Shown one piece after another: positions 23,737-32,403 of a stretch of DNA of 55,929 nucleotides. Both the position numbers and the translations under genes were made by a program. Source of the DNA: Ruminococcus turbiniformis (lineage in GTDB: Bacteria; Bacillota; Clostridia; Lachnospirales; Lachnospiraceae). Below the pieces are notes generated by a model that made no database searches, was not told the origin of the DNA, and saw only the letters and a program-made list of their open reading frames with translations. The stretch is taken from the NCBI RefSeq assembly GCF_020687545.1, contig NZ_JAJEQX010000027.1:1-55929 (forward strand). Reading direction: 5' to 3'. Each line of letters starts with the position of its first letter. The first letter of the stretch is position 1.

Positions 23737-24677
23737 GCTGTACAATCTCCTTCCTCCGGGTACAGGCATCGAACTTTCCCTCCCCCGGACAGTCGAAGCG
23801 GAATCTGCTCTGTCTCCGTGCATTCCCTGCGGCACCTCTCGCACTGCTCCGCAAAAGGGCATCCCTGTCTGACCGTCCCCGGATAGGGCTGGGCGCCTCT
23901 CAGCGGAACAAACCCGTTTCCCGGCATGGCCCTCCACAGTGCTTTCGTAAAGGGATGACGAAGTCTTTCTGCCCCGGCAAAGTCCGAAACAGAAGCCTCC
24001 TCGATCGTCTCTCCCGCATAAAACACCGTCACCCGGTCCGCCACCTCCAAAGCCAGCGCCAGGTCATGCGTGATAAAAAGCATACCCGCACCTTCATCCG
24101 CCAGCTCCCTAAAATGTCCCAATATCCGTTTCGCCGCGCGCACGTCCAGCCCCGGCGTAGGCTCATCAGCAATAATCAGCCTGGGATTCTGCATCACAGC
24201 GGAGGCAATCAGGACACGCCGTGCCATGCCTCCCGAAAGCTCAAAGGGATAGAGCTCTTCCGTCTCCTTCCCAAGTCCGTATCTTTCAAGTGCCCGGCGG
24301 CATCTGTCCAGCGTTTCCTTATCCCGTTTCCCTCCGGTAAGCTGATCCCGCACCTTCATAAGCGGATCAAGATACGTCACCCCCTGAGGGATGAGCGCAA
24401 TCTCGCCTTTTCTTAGTTTCCCCGCGCGCTCCCGGGTAAGCACTTGCCCATCATAATAAATCTTCCCTTCCATGCAGCTGTTGTACGGAAGGATGCCGAG
24501 AATCCCGTGAGCCAGAAGGCTTTTTCCCGAACCGCTTGCTCCGACTACGGCCACCACTTCACCGGGCCCAACGGACAGGGAGAGATCCCGGATCACCGGA
24601 AGCTGTCTTCGGCGGATTCCCCTGCCGTACTGTGTAAAACTGACAGACATATGCTGTATCTCCAATATCGCTTCCAA
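23661..24677 (-). CDS. nikD: Nickel/peptide ABC transporter ATP-binding protein (NikD-like)
   Basis: A 338-residue ATPase: Walker A VVGASGSGKSLLAHGIL (about 40-55), Q-loop IPQGVTYLDPL, signature LSGGMARRVLIASAV, Walker B LIIADEPTPGLD, and a C-terminal oligopeptide-transporter domain with CPFAEQCERCRREC (four Cys). TTG at 24677 is the preferred start, since AGGAGG lies 6 bases before it; upstream reading overlaps nikC. The last 25 residues (EAEDNSAGHAG-type) come from the tandem repeat array and differ from the family. Confidence 0.85.
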   Translation of the reverse strand: MEAILEIQHMSVSFTQYGRGIRRRQLPVIRDLSLSVGPGEVVAVVGASGSGKSLLAHGILGILPYNSCMEGKIYYDGQVLTRERAGKLRKGEIALIPQGVTYLDPLMKVRDQLTGGKRDKETLDRCRRALERYGLGKETEELYPFELSGGMARRVLIASAVMQNPRLIIADEPTPGLDVRAAKRILGHFRELADEGAGMLFITHDLALALEVADRVTVFYAGETIEEASVSDFAGAERLRHPFTKALWRAMPGNGFVPLRGAQPYPGTVRQGCPFAEQCERCRRECTETEQIPLRLSGGGKVRCLYPEEGDCTALGAEIGKAEAEDNSAGHAGREIAR

Positions 24678-24690
24678 AAATATCCTCCTC

Positions 24691-25527
24691 TCACTCGTGG
24701 ACACTGGCCGGGTCCAGAAGCTTTCGTACCCGCTCTCCCAGCATGGCAAACAGCACAACCACGAACACAAGCGCAAGCCCCGGGAAAAGGGCAAGCCACC
24801 AGCGGCCCGTAGTCAGGTACTGCATGCTCTCCGAGAGAATCACGCCAATGGCCGGCTGCTCAGAGGACAGCCCGAATCCGAGAAAGGTAACACTTGCCTC
24901 ATGCAGAATCGCATGGGGGAACAGAAGAATCGTCCCGGTTAAAAACTGCGGAAACAGATGGGGAATCATATGCCTTCTCACGATCTGCAGCCGGGATACA
25001 CCGAGTTTCTCTGCCGCCAGAACATAAGGCGCGGACTTTATCTGAAGTACTTCTGTCCGCACAACTCTCGCAAGAGACGGCCAGTGGCTCAGGCTCACTC
25101 CCGCCACTACGCCGACGAACCCGCGGCCGCAGGCAATGGAAATCAGCATCACAAGAAGAATGTGCGGAATCCCCATCACCAGATCAATTACCCAGGAAAC
25201 TGCCGCATCCACTCTTGAGCCGAAAACTGCGGCTGCCGTCCCCAGACAGAGCGCTGTCACCGCGCTCACCGCCGCAGTAAGCACGCCGATACGGATGCTT
25301 AAGGACAGCCCTGAGAGCGTGCGCAGAAACATATCCCGCCCCATCCAGTCTGTGCCGAACAGATACGGGATTCCCGGAGCCAGATTCGTCCGTGAAAAGT
25401 CCGTTGCCGCCGCCCTCTCTTCCACAAGAATCCCGGACACCGTCACCGCCGCAAGAACAAAGATCGCAGCAGCGAGAAAGAACAGCGTGGTCTGTCTTCG
25501 ATTGTAAAGTTTCTCTCTTCGTTTCAT
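24691..25527 (-). CDS. nikC: Nickel/peptide ABC transporter permease (NikC-like)
   Basis: The 278-residue protein has an N-terminal helix (TLFFLAAAIFVLAAVTVSGIL), the usual motif PYLFGTDWMGRDMFLRTLSGL of DppC/NikC, and five further helices with the EAA loop EVLQIKSAPYVLAAEKLGVS. It forms the membrane channel with NikB. Its start overlaps the nikB stop by 4 bases. Confidence 0.88.
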   Translation of the reverse strand: MKRREKLYNRRQTTLFFLAAAIFVLAAVTVSGILVEERAAATDFSRTNLAPGIPYLFGTDWMGRDMFLRTLSGLSLSIRIGVLTAAVSAVTALCLGTAAAVFGSRVDAAVSWVIDLVMGIPHILLVMLISIACGRGFVGVVAGVSLSHWPSLARVVRTEVLQIKSAPYVLAAEKLGVSRLQIVRRHMIPHLFPQFLTGTILLFPHAILHEASVTFLGFGLSSEQPAIGVILSESMQYLTTGRWWLALFPGLALVFVVVLFAMLGERVRKLLDPASVHE

Positions 25528-26525
25528 TCTCTGGCCGTCCCCCTTCTTATTCTGGGATCGACCACACCGTAAAGCAGATCCGCGATCAGATTGCCTGCAA
25601 ATACGATTGCAGCAGTAATAACCGTGATCCCGAGCAGCAGCGGGAGATCGCTTCCCAGTCCTGCCGTCACCGCCGCCTGTCCCAGTCCCGGGTAGGAAAA
25701 TACCTGTTCCACAAGCACTGACCCTCCGATGATCTCACTGACAGAGGCAAACTGAAGCGTAATGGCAGGGAGGGAAACATTTCTCAGTCCGTGCCTCAGA
25801 ACAACAGACAGTTCCGATTCTCCGCGCGCTCTGGCAAAAAGTACATAGTCGGATTCCATCACGTCGATCATCTTTTCCCGCGTGTGGAGCGCGATATTGG
25901 CCACGCCCGTAATGCTCAGCGTAAGCGCAGGAAGGATGGCATGCCGCAGTCTGTCCGCGGCAGACACCGCCTCTGCCGCCATCCCCGCCGGAACAGACAG
26001 CCCCACCGGCAGCCAGCCAAGCCAGACCGAAAAGATCATAAGAAGAAGGATCGCGAGCCAGAACGCCGGCGTGGAAGAAATGACGATACAGTACCCGCGG
26101 ATCAGTTTATCCGGCCACTTTCCCCGGAATGCCCCGGCCGTCACTCCGAGCGCCATTCCAAGCACACCGGAGATCATCCACGCTGCCAGCAGAAGAAGGA
26201 AGGAATTCCCAAGCCTCTCCCCGATCACCGTCATCACCGGCTGCCGGTAGAGAAGCGATGTGCCGAAGTCGCCCTGAAGCACTCCTGAGAGCCAGCCGAG
26301 ATAGCGCTGCACCGGAGGCGTATCCACGCCCCAGTACGCTTCCAGCCGCTCCACCTGTTCTGCACTCATTGAGCCGAGCGCCACCTGCCCCACATTTGTC
26401 TGCAGAGGATCAAGCGGAGAAGCGCACATAAGGAGAAATGTAACGAGACTGACTCCAAGCAGGAGAATCCCGATCCGGATCAGCTTTTTCCCCGTAAACT
26501 TCAGGCGGTGTTTCAAAATCATCAT
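25524..26525 (-). CDS. nikB: Nickel/peptide ABC transporter permease (NikB-like)
   Basis: The 333-residue protein has six membrane helices. Motifs include the N-terminal FLLMCASPLDPL, the DppB/NikB region WGVDTPPVQRYLGWLSGVLQGDFGTSL, and the EAA loop MIDVMESDYVLFARARGESE. Two ATGs in a row follow AAAGGA, so the start may be one codon later. It is separated from nikA by a 116-base gap containing three 32-bp repeats. Confidence 0.88.
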   Translation of the reverse strand: MMILKHRLKFTGKKLIRIGILLLGVSLVTFLLMCASPLDPLQTNVGQVALGSMSAEQVERLEAYWGVDTPPVQRYLGWLSGVLQGDFGTSLLYRQPVMTVIGERLGNSFLLLLAAWMISGVLGMALGVTAGAFRGKWPDKLIRGYCIVISSTPAFWLAILLLMIFSVWLGWLPVGLSVPAGMAAEAVSAADRLRHAILPALTLSITGVANIALHTREKMIDVMESDYVLFARARGESELSVVLRHGLRNVSLPAITLQFASVSEIIGGSVLVEQVFSYPGLGQAAVTAGLGSDLPLLLGITVITAAIVFAGNLIADLLYGVVDPRIRRGTARE

Positions 26526-26544
26526 TCCTTTCTGAGATCATACT

Positions 26545-26640
26545 TTTTCGCGGCCATGTCTTTCCACAGCCACATCTTTTCGCGGTCATATTTTTCCACA
26601 GCCATGCCTTTTCGCGGCAATATCTTTCTGCGGCTGTATC
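26545..26640. repeat. Three 32-bp imperfect tandem repeats between nikA and nikB
   Basis: Units at 26545-26576, 26577-26608 and 26609-26640 each begin TTTTCGCGG and are exactly 32 bases long, with most of the unit conserved. They fill almost the whole gap after the nikA stop. They are direct repeats without unique spacers. Confidence 0.85.
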
Positions 26641-26641
26641 T

Positions 26642-28285
26642 TTATGACCACGTCCACTGATCCACATTATTGACGACAGACCAGCCGTGCCCATGAGGAT
26701 GAATCTTCTGTTCAGCCACATTCAGCCCGTCTCTCACCCAGTAGAGATGATCAATATTGACGAGCCATACCCAGGGAATGTCGCCGTCCTGAGTCACCCC
26801 GGTTGTCCCGTCCCACTGAGCCAGTTTCCAGAGTTCATAGGATTCTTCCAGATCACTGCTGGCAAGAGCCTGATCCATGTAGGCATCCACTGTCTCATTG
26901 GAATACGGCGAGTACCCGGCAGAGTTCGTCCCTTCAAGCGTATGGTAAATATTATAAAGTTCCATCGGCGTATGCGCGCCCCATCCCCACAGGAGCGGGT
27001 CGCTGAGCGCCCGGTCATAGGCAGTATCCCAGCCCACGCCCTCGAGCGTACAGGAAATCCCAAGCTCTTCCATCTGTCCCGCAAAATCCGCGGCAAGCGC
27101 CTGACGCACTGTGTCTCCTGTAGAATAGAGAAGATTTAACTCCGCCTTTACCCCGTCTTTCTCCCGGACACCGTCATCGCCCATGTGCCATCCCGCCTCG
27201 TCAAGCAGCGCGGCCGCCTCCTCCGGATCATACTCCACCTCAGAAGCCTCATTATACCAGGGAAGCTGGTCACACACGCTGTACGCCGGACTTCCGTAGC
27301 CATTCAGCACGTTATCAATCATCTCCTGCCGGTCCACGCCGATGTTGATGGCGCGGCGGACGAGCACATCCGATGTAAAATTATTTCCAATCGTATTTCC
27401 ATCCTCATCCTTTCGCTCCGAAACAGCCGGAAGATTGAATCCCCTGTTATCCACACTTGCGCAGGCAGCCAGGCTGTAGCCGTCAACCGTCTGATCCGAG
27501 TACGTCGCCGATGTGTACGCCAGATCCACCTCACCTGCCCGGGCCGCCAGAAACGCAGCGTCCTCTTCCATAAAAAGGATCGTAACCTGCTGCATCTTCG
27601 GGGCTTCTCCGTAATAATCCGGATTTGCCTCAAGAATCACCTGCTGTCCCCGGTCCCACTGCTTCAGAATATACCGTCCTGATCCGATGGGATTGGAACC
27701 GTATGAGGCGCTGTCATAGGCGTGTTCCGGTACGATTCCCACAACAGCCATCGTGTACGGCCAGATCGAATAGGGTCTCGTCATATGAAAGACTACCGTC
27801 GTGTCATCCACCGCCTCCGCATAATCAAGCATGGTAAAGTCATTCACCGAACTGGTTTCCTTCACTGTATTATATGTAAACGCCACATCCCCGGCTGTCA
27901 GCAGTTCTCCATCGGTAAAGTAAGCGTCATTCCGGATTGTCACCGTCCATGTCATGCCGTCCTCGCTTGCAGAATAACCTGTGGCCAGATCATATCCCAC
28001 CGTGAGATCCGCATTTGTCACAGTAAGCGTACTCTGGATCAGCGGCTCATGGACATGTTCTCCGGCTCCCCATCCATAGGCAGGGTCAAACCCGGCCTCC
28101 GGTTCCGACGTCGGTCCCATGGCAATGACTACAGATGTCTGCCCCTGCTCCTGCCCTCCGGTTCCTGTTTCCGTCTCTGAGACGGACACACTCTCTTCTG
28201 TCCCACTCCCCCCGGTACATCCGGCAAGAAGCGAGATCGCCAGACAGAATGCAGCAGCACAGGATGTCAGCTTTCTTCCCTTCAC
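26642..28285 (-). CDS. nikA: Nickel/peptide ABC transporter substrate-binding lipoprotein (NikA-like)
   Basis: The 547-residue protein has a lipoprotein signal (AAFCLAISLLAGC, cysteine at residue 23), a Ser/Glu/Thr-rich linker and the SBP_bac_5 fold (HVHEPLIQSTL, YDLATGYSASEDGMTWTVTIR, FTDGELLTAGDVAFTY). A late HPHGHGW motif near the C-terminus may help bind metal. It should capture nickel, perhaps as a chelate, outside the cell. The start is GTG, overlapping the larC stop by 4 bases, so it is coupled to cofactor synthesis genes. Confidence 0.87.
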   Translation of the reverse strand: MKGRKLTSCAAAFCLAISLLAGCTGGSGTEESVSVSETETGTGGQEQGQTSVVIAMGPTSEPEAGFDPAYGWGAGEHVHEPLIQSTLTVTNADLTVGYDLATGYSASEDGMTWTVTIRNDAYFTDGELLTAGDVAFTYNTVKETSSVNDFTMLDYAEAVDDTTVVFHMTRPYSIWPYTMAVVGIVPEHAYDSASYGSNPIGSGRYILKQWDRGQQVILEANPDYYGEAPKMQQVTILFMEEDAAFLAARAGEVDLAYTSATYSDQTVDGYSLAACASVDNRGFNLPAVSERKDEDGNTIGNNFTSDVLVRRAINIGVDRQEMIDNVLNGYGSPAYSVCDQLPWYNEASEVEYDPEEAAALLDEAGWHMGDDGVREKDGVKAELNLLYSTGDTVRQALAADFAGQMEELGISCTLEGVGWDTAYDRALSDPLLWGWGAHTPMELYNIYHTLEGTNSAGYSPYSNETVDAYMDQALASSDLEESYELWKLAQWDGTTGVTQDGDIPWVWLVNIDHLYWVRDGLNVAEQKIHPHGHGWSVVNNVDQWTWS

Positions 28286-29721
28286 TGTATTTCTCCTTTC
28301 TCCATCGCCCTGATCGCCGCATCCTGTACGCGCTGACAGGGAACACTGTTTCTCTGTGCGAGTTCAGCCACATCTTCATATTCCGGCTTTTCATGCCGGA
28401 TACCAAATCCTTCCGCTGTTTTAATCCGGACTTCGCCGTACTCCGTCTGCACGCTTCTGCTCCCTGGCGTAAGGAAATATTTTCCGCATCTGCGCACTCT
28501 GAGTCCATTTGTCGTAGTTTCCTCAAGAACGCAGCGAGCCATCCGCTCTTCCTCTTCCGGCCGGCACAGCACAGTCAGCACATGCCCCGGGCGCCCTTTT
28601 TTCATCGTTCCCGGTGTCGCATATACATCCAGCGCGCCTTTCTCCAGAATCCGGGACATGGCGTAGGAAAGCATCTCCGGAGTCATATCGTCGATGTTGC
28701 AGACAAGTTCTGTAATCTCTCCGTTTTCCCCGCCGGAAAAGACCGTCTCACTGCTCTCATCTTCCGTCTCACCGATGAATGCTCTGACACAGTTCGCCTG
28801 CTCAAACTGCTTCGTGCCGATTCCGATTCCGACTCCCTCTGTACGCATCACCGGCATTGTCTCAAAAGAATCGGCAAAATGGACCAGAAGAGCCGCTCCG
28901 GTAGGTGTGCACAGCTCACCCTGCACAGCGCCGCCGTAGACAGGCACTCCCTTCAGCAGATTTGCCGTGGCAGGCGCAGGCACCGGCATAACGCCGTGGG
29001 CACAGCGCACCGTCCCGCTTCCCACATGAACAGGCGACACAATAATGCGCTCCGGCTTCAAAAGGGAAATCGCATAGCAGACCCCTGTGACGTCCGCCAC
29101 CGCGTCCAGCGCTCCCACTTCGTGGAAATGCACATCTCCCACCGGACAGCCGTGCGCCGCTGCCTCCGCCTCTGCGATCGCATCATATACCGCGCGCGCT
29201 TCCCTTTTCACACTGTCCGGAAGGGAAAGCGAGCCGATCAGCTCCGCAATATGTCCCGGGTCCGCATGGTGATGGCCGTGCGCATGATTGTGGCTGTGCT
29301 CATGACTGTGTACATGGTCGTGACTGTGGCCGTGCTCATGCGCGTGTTCGTGATCATGTTCGTGGCGGCACTCTGCTTCATGATGGTGTTCGTGACCTTG
29401 TTCGTCGCTGTGCTCATGCCCATAATGGTGTTCATGACCGTGGTCATGACAGTGCTCCGCTTCATGATGATGGTCATGGCCGTGATGATGTTCATGGCCA
29501 TCCCCCGGCTCTGTCTCTTCTTCCCCGTACACAGTGACTGCCAGATGCGTCCCCGCGATTCCGCACGTTGTCCCCTTTTCCGCCTGAATCTCCACTCCGG
29601 GAAGGCCGAGACCGTTCATCGTATCAAGGAAGCCCTGTCTGTCTTCCAGAAGTTCGTAGAGCGCAGACATGAGCATGTCTCCCGCAGCTCCCATATTGCA
29701 TTCAATATACAGTGTCCTCAT
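28282..29721 (-). CDS. larC: Nickel-pincer cofactor nickel-insertion protein LarC, with His-rich segment
   Basis: The 479-residue protein starts MRTLYIECNMGAAGDMLMSAL, the LarC signature, and contains VHFHEVGALDAVADVTG and ELVCNIDDMTPEMLSYAM. LarC is a CTP-dependent nickel insertase completing the nickel-pincer nucleotide. In Lactobacillus plantarum the protein is made from two frames by a frameshift; here it is one continuous frame. Residues about 76-158 hold some 39 histidines in HEHDH/HGHEHH units, far more than the core fold needs, probably a nickel store. It overlaps larB and nikA by one and four bases. Confidence 0.92.
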   Translation of the reverse strand: MRTLYIECNMGAAGDMLMSALYELLEDRQGFLDTMNGLGLPGVEIQAEKGTTCGIAGTHLAVTVYGEEETEPGDGHEHHHGHDHHHEAEHCHDHGHEHHYGHEHSDEQGHEHHHEAECRHEHDHEHAHEHGHSHDHVHSHEHSHNHAHGHHHADPGHIAELIGSLSLPDSVKREARAVYDAIAEAEAAAHGCPVGDVHFHEVGALDAVADVTGVCYAISLLKPERIIVSPVHVGSGTVRCAHGVMPVPAPATANLLKGVPVYGGAVQGELCTPTGAALLVHFADSFETMPVMRTEGVGIGIGTKQFEQANCVRAFIGETEDESSETVFSGGENGEITELVCNIDDMTPEMLSYAMSRILEKGALDVYATPGTMKKGRPGHVLTVLCRPEEEERMARCVLEETTTNGLRVRRCGKYFLTPGSRSVQTEYGEVRIKTAEGFGIRHEKPEYEDVAELAQRNSVPCQRVQDAAIRAMEKGEIQ

Positions 29722-30512
29722 TATTTCGTTCCCCTTTCTTCTCCCTGCTCTGTTTCTTCTATTCCTTCCATCTGGTTAATCATACTCGCAAGATACCCTG
29801 CGCCGAATCCGTTATCTATATTTACCACGCTGCATCCCGAAGCACAGGAGTTGAGCATGGACAAAAGTGCGGAAAGGCCGCCGAAACTCGCCCCGTATCC
29901 GACACTTGTCGGCACTGCAATCACAGGACAGTCCACAAGCCCGCCTATGACAGACGCAAGCGCCCCTTCCATTCCTGCTACAGCCACAACGCAGCGGGCG
30001 CTCATCAGTTCGTCCAGATTCGACAGAAGCCGGTGAAGCCCGGCCACGCCCACGTCATAGAGCCTGGTCACTCTGTTTCCCATCGTTTCCGCAGTAAGGG
30101 CCGCCTCCTCCGCCACAGGTATGTCGCTCGTCCCGCCGGTCGCTACCACGACATTCCCCCGGAGTTTTCGTTCCTCCGGGTAGACGACCGCCAGCCGGGG
30201 AAGAGGGTGGTAATCTGCCGGCACAGCTTCACACAGACAATCTGCCGCCTCCGGACTGATCCTCGTAACAAGAATGTTTCTGCACCCCTTTTCTCCCATC
30301 GCGGTGACAATTCCCCTGATCTGCTCCGGTGTCTTGCCTGCCCCGTAAATCACTTCCGAGGCCCCCTGGCGTACACTCCGGTGCAGGTCAATCTTCGCAT
30401 AGTCCAAATCCTCAAATGGCGCTTCCTTCAGATTCAGAAGCGCCTGCTCCGGAGTAACGCTTCCATCCGCCACACTTCGGAGCAGTGTCAGTATTTCGTG
30501 TTTGCTGTCCAT
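29721..30512 (-). CDS. larB: Nickel-pincer cofactor biosynthesis protein LarB
   Basis: The 263-residue protein has ARIDLHRSVRQGASEVIYG-like start and the AIR carboxylase-like end VAVAGMEGALASVIGGLVDCPVIAVPTSVGYG, with NGFGAGYLA. LarB carboxylates nicotinic acid adenine dinucleotide and cleaves it, the first step of the pathway. ATG at 30512 has AGAGAGGA upstream; the reading further upstream to 30560 is not family-like. It follows larE by 84 bases. Confidence 0.92.
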   Translation of the reverse strand: MDSKHEILTLLRSVADGSVTPEQALLNLKEAPFEDLDYAKIDLHRSVRQGASEVIYGAGKTPEQIRGIVTAMGEKGCRNILVTRISPEAADCLCEAVPADYHPLPRLAVVYPEERKLRGNVVVATGGTSDIPVAEEAALTAETMGNRVTRLYDVGVAGLHRLLSNLDELMSARCVVAVAGMEGALASVIGGLVDCPVIAVPTSVGYGASFGGLSALLSMLNSCASGCSVVNIDNGFGAGYLASMINQMEGIEETEQGEERGTK

Positions 30513-30596
30513 ATCCGTCTTCCTCTCTCCAAAATATTTTCCGTCAGATATCTCTGCCATTCTTTTATCCTGATATTCTGCCGTCCCGCCTTCTTC

Positions 30597-31352
30597 CTAT
30601 TCCGAAGGCATCCTCACATTCAGATCCAGAGTGACCGCCGGGAAAAGTCCTCCCAACGCCTCCATAATCTTCTTTCTATTCTCGACGACAAGATCCATCT
30701 GCTCTTCTGTAACCTGAATTCTTGCCGCACCTGCGTACATCCGCACTCTGAAATCAGACAGTCCCATACCGGCCAGCACCTTCTCCGCATGTTCCACTCG
30801 CGCAAGATCTTCCCGAGTGATCGGCGTCCCTGTCGGGATGCGGGTCGCAAGACAGGCGTAAGCCGGTTTTTCCCATGTAAACAGTCCTGCCTCCCGCGAC
30901 ATTCTCCGCACATCGGCCTTCGTAATCCCACACTCGCGGAGTGGCGACCGGACATTCAGTTCTTTAAGCCCCCGCATTCCCGGCCGGTCTTCCGCATCGT
31001 CGGATGCGTTTGTCCCGTCAAGAAGAACCGGGTATCCTTCCGCGTCCGCCGCTTCTTTTAACTTCGTAAACAGAGCTCTCTTGCAGTAATAGCATCGGTC
31101 CGGGCCGTTTGCCGCCGCTTCCGGCACATCCAGAATGTCGGTTTCTATCACCCGCAGCGCCGCTCCCGTCTCCCGGGCCAGCCGCTTCGCATCCTCCAGT
31201 TCAAAAGCCGGCTGAAATACCGTCTTCACATAAAACGCGCATACATCGCGCCCGTACTTTCCCGCAGCCCAGAGGAGGAAGGCGGAGTCCACTCCTCCGG
31301 AGAACGCAATCGCCGCTTTGGGGTGCTGCTTAAAAAATTCCTGTAATGTCAT
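30597..31352 (-). CDS. larE: ATP-dependent sacrificial sulfur transferase LarE
   Basis: The 251-residue protein has the PP-loop FSGGVDSAFLLWAA (about 17-30), DGTNASDDAEDRPG and RSPLRECGITKADVR. Its PAYACLATRIP segment places a cysteine where the sacrificial Cys of L. plantarum LarE is found. It adds the two sulfurs to the pyridinium intermediate. First gene of the larE-larB-larC-nikABCDE operon; GGAGG lies just before the ATG. Confidence 0.92.
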   Translation of the reverse strand: MTLQEFFKQHPKAAIAFSGGVDSAFLLWAAGKYGRDVCAFYVKTVFQPAFELEDAKRLARETGAALRVIETDILDVPEAAANGPDRCYYCKRALFTKLKEAADAEGYPVLLDGTNASDDAEDRPGMRGLKELNVRSPLRECGITKADVRRMSREAGLFTWEKPAYACLATRIPTGTPITREDLARVEHAEKVLAGMGLSDFRVRMYAGAARIQVTEEQMDLVVENRKKIMEALGGLFPAVTLDLNVRMPSE

Positions 31353-31730
31353 CTCTTTCCCTCCGTCTTTTTCTCTGTTCTTTTTGTTTTTCTCTATCTT
31401 TAATTGTCATTTTCTCTGTCTTTTCCACTCTGCTCCCAGCTTTTTCTCTGTTTTCTCACGCTCGCAGCTTTCCTGACAGCACAAAGAAAAGAAGGCATCC
31501 GCCCTCCTCTGAGAGCAAATACCTTCCTGGTATTATTTCTGGTATTATTTTTGATAATATTTCCGGTTCATATCCGGTTTCCGTCTGATTTTTCTGCCGC
31601 TTATCAATCTTTCTTTGCGCCAGTCTTCTTCGCGTCACTCTTTTCCCGTTTTCCGCAGCTTATCTGCAGTTTTCTTCATCTCCGGCTGCTGCCGTATTTC
31701 CCGGCTTCCTGCCGGAATTTTCCTCTGTAT
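31353..31730. other. Intergenic region upstream of larE
   Basis: No gene is visible in these 378 bases. Next to larE the minus strand is very purine-rich, with ACAGAGAAAAA repeated about four times (31365-31455). A terminator hairpin lies at 31491-31526. I see no clear promoter hexamers and no recognisable NikR operator or nickel riboswitch, though regulation of the operon must act here. Confidence 0.5.
31485..31526 (-). terminator. Intrinsic terminator after the DUF3842 gene
   Basis: On the minus strand GAAGGTATTTGC (31515-31526) pairs with GCGGATGCCTTC (31491-31502) in a 12-base-pair stem including three G-T pairs. TTTTCTTTG follows. Confidence 0.75.
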
Positions 31731-32135
31731 TCACATGAGTTCGCCAAGCTTGTCGACCGCGATCTGTACTTTCTGCGCCATCGGCGCGTCTGTAACGCCC
31801 ACGACAATATTATCACAGAGATTCACCGGAAGCAAGATTCTCTTTGCACGGCTCTGTCCCACTGCCGCAGCCATACGAGGTGTAATCTCGCCGAGCATGG
31901 AATCCGCAATCACAATTCCGACCGGACCCATGATCACATCTGCTTTCGCAGCCGCAACCGACACCGAGTTCTCTCCCGTAGCGGCCTGATCCGCCCCAGC
32001 TCTTAACATCGCCCCGGTAGCCATGCTGTTTGTACCTACCGCAAGCACCTCTGTATCCGGGTAGCGCTCTTTCACCGCGCCCACAAGCTGACGCCCAAGA
32101 CCTCCGCCCTGCCCGTCAATGATCAGCACTCTCAT
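31731..32135 (-). CDS. DUF3842 family protein
   Basis: A 134-residue soluble protein, MRVLIIDGQGGGLGRQLVGAV, with a dinucleotide-binding-like glycine cluster near the start, GTNSMATGAMLRAGAD and a C-terminal VDKLGEL. The family is common in Clostridia, usually near DUF951, and has no established function. Its start overlaps the DUF951 gene by 20 bases. Confidence 0.8.
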   Translation of the reverse strand: MRVLIIDGQGGGLGRQLVGAVKERYPDTEVLAVGTNSMATGAMLRAGADQAATGENSVSVAAAKADVIMGPVGIVIADSMLGEITPRMAAAVGQSRAKRILLPVNLCDNIVVGVTDAPMAQKVQIAVDKLGELM

Positions 32136-32334
32136 GAGACTCCCTCTCTTCCTTTTTTGTAATCTGTCTCGTATTCTTCTCCACGAGCTTTCTCGGCACC
32201 ATGATCTGATGCCCGCACCCGATACATTTCAGGCGAAAATCCGCCCCCACGCGCAGCACCTCCCACTCGTGACTCCCGCACGGGTGAGGTTTTTTCATGC
32301 GGATAATATCTCCTACTGCAAATCTGTCTGCCAT
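32116..32334 (-). CDS. DUF951 domain protein
   Basis: A 72-residue protein, FAVGDIIRMKKPHPCGSHEW, with LKCIGCGHQIMVPR. The PCG...CIGCG cysteines may bind a metal. DUF951 proteins are small and widespread in Firmicutes, often near DNA maintenance genes; function unknown. It lies 69 bases after the sortase gene. Confidence 0.82.
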   Translation of the reverse strand: MADRFAVGDIIRMKKPHPCGSHEWEVLRVGADFRLKCIGCGHQIMVPRKLVEKNTRQITKKEERESHESADH

Positions 32335-32403
32335 ACTCCGTTCCTTTCTCCATCCCTTTTGTGTCAGTCCGATTCTGCCGTTCTCGCCGCCATCCCTTTT
32401 CTG

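Noticed and set aside
26545..26640. 32-bp repeats considered as a CRISPR array
   Set aside because: Units are directly adjacent without spacers, and no cas genes are present.
29245..29500. CATGGTGATGG-type DNA repeats considered as a separate repeat element
   Set aside because: They are in-frame His codons of LarC and need no further explanation.
28135..31061. Long plus-strand frames opposite nikA, larC, larB and larE
   Set aside because: Rich in Arg, His, Cys and Ser, as expected for antisense reading; the minus strand carries the conserved proteins.
31353..31730. Nickel riboswitch or NikR operator before larE
   Set aside because: No recognizable consensus; only purine-rich repeats and the terminator of the preceding gene were found.
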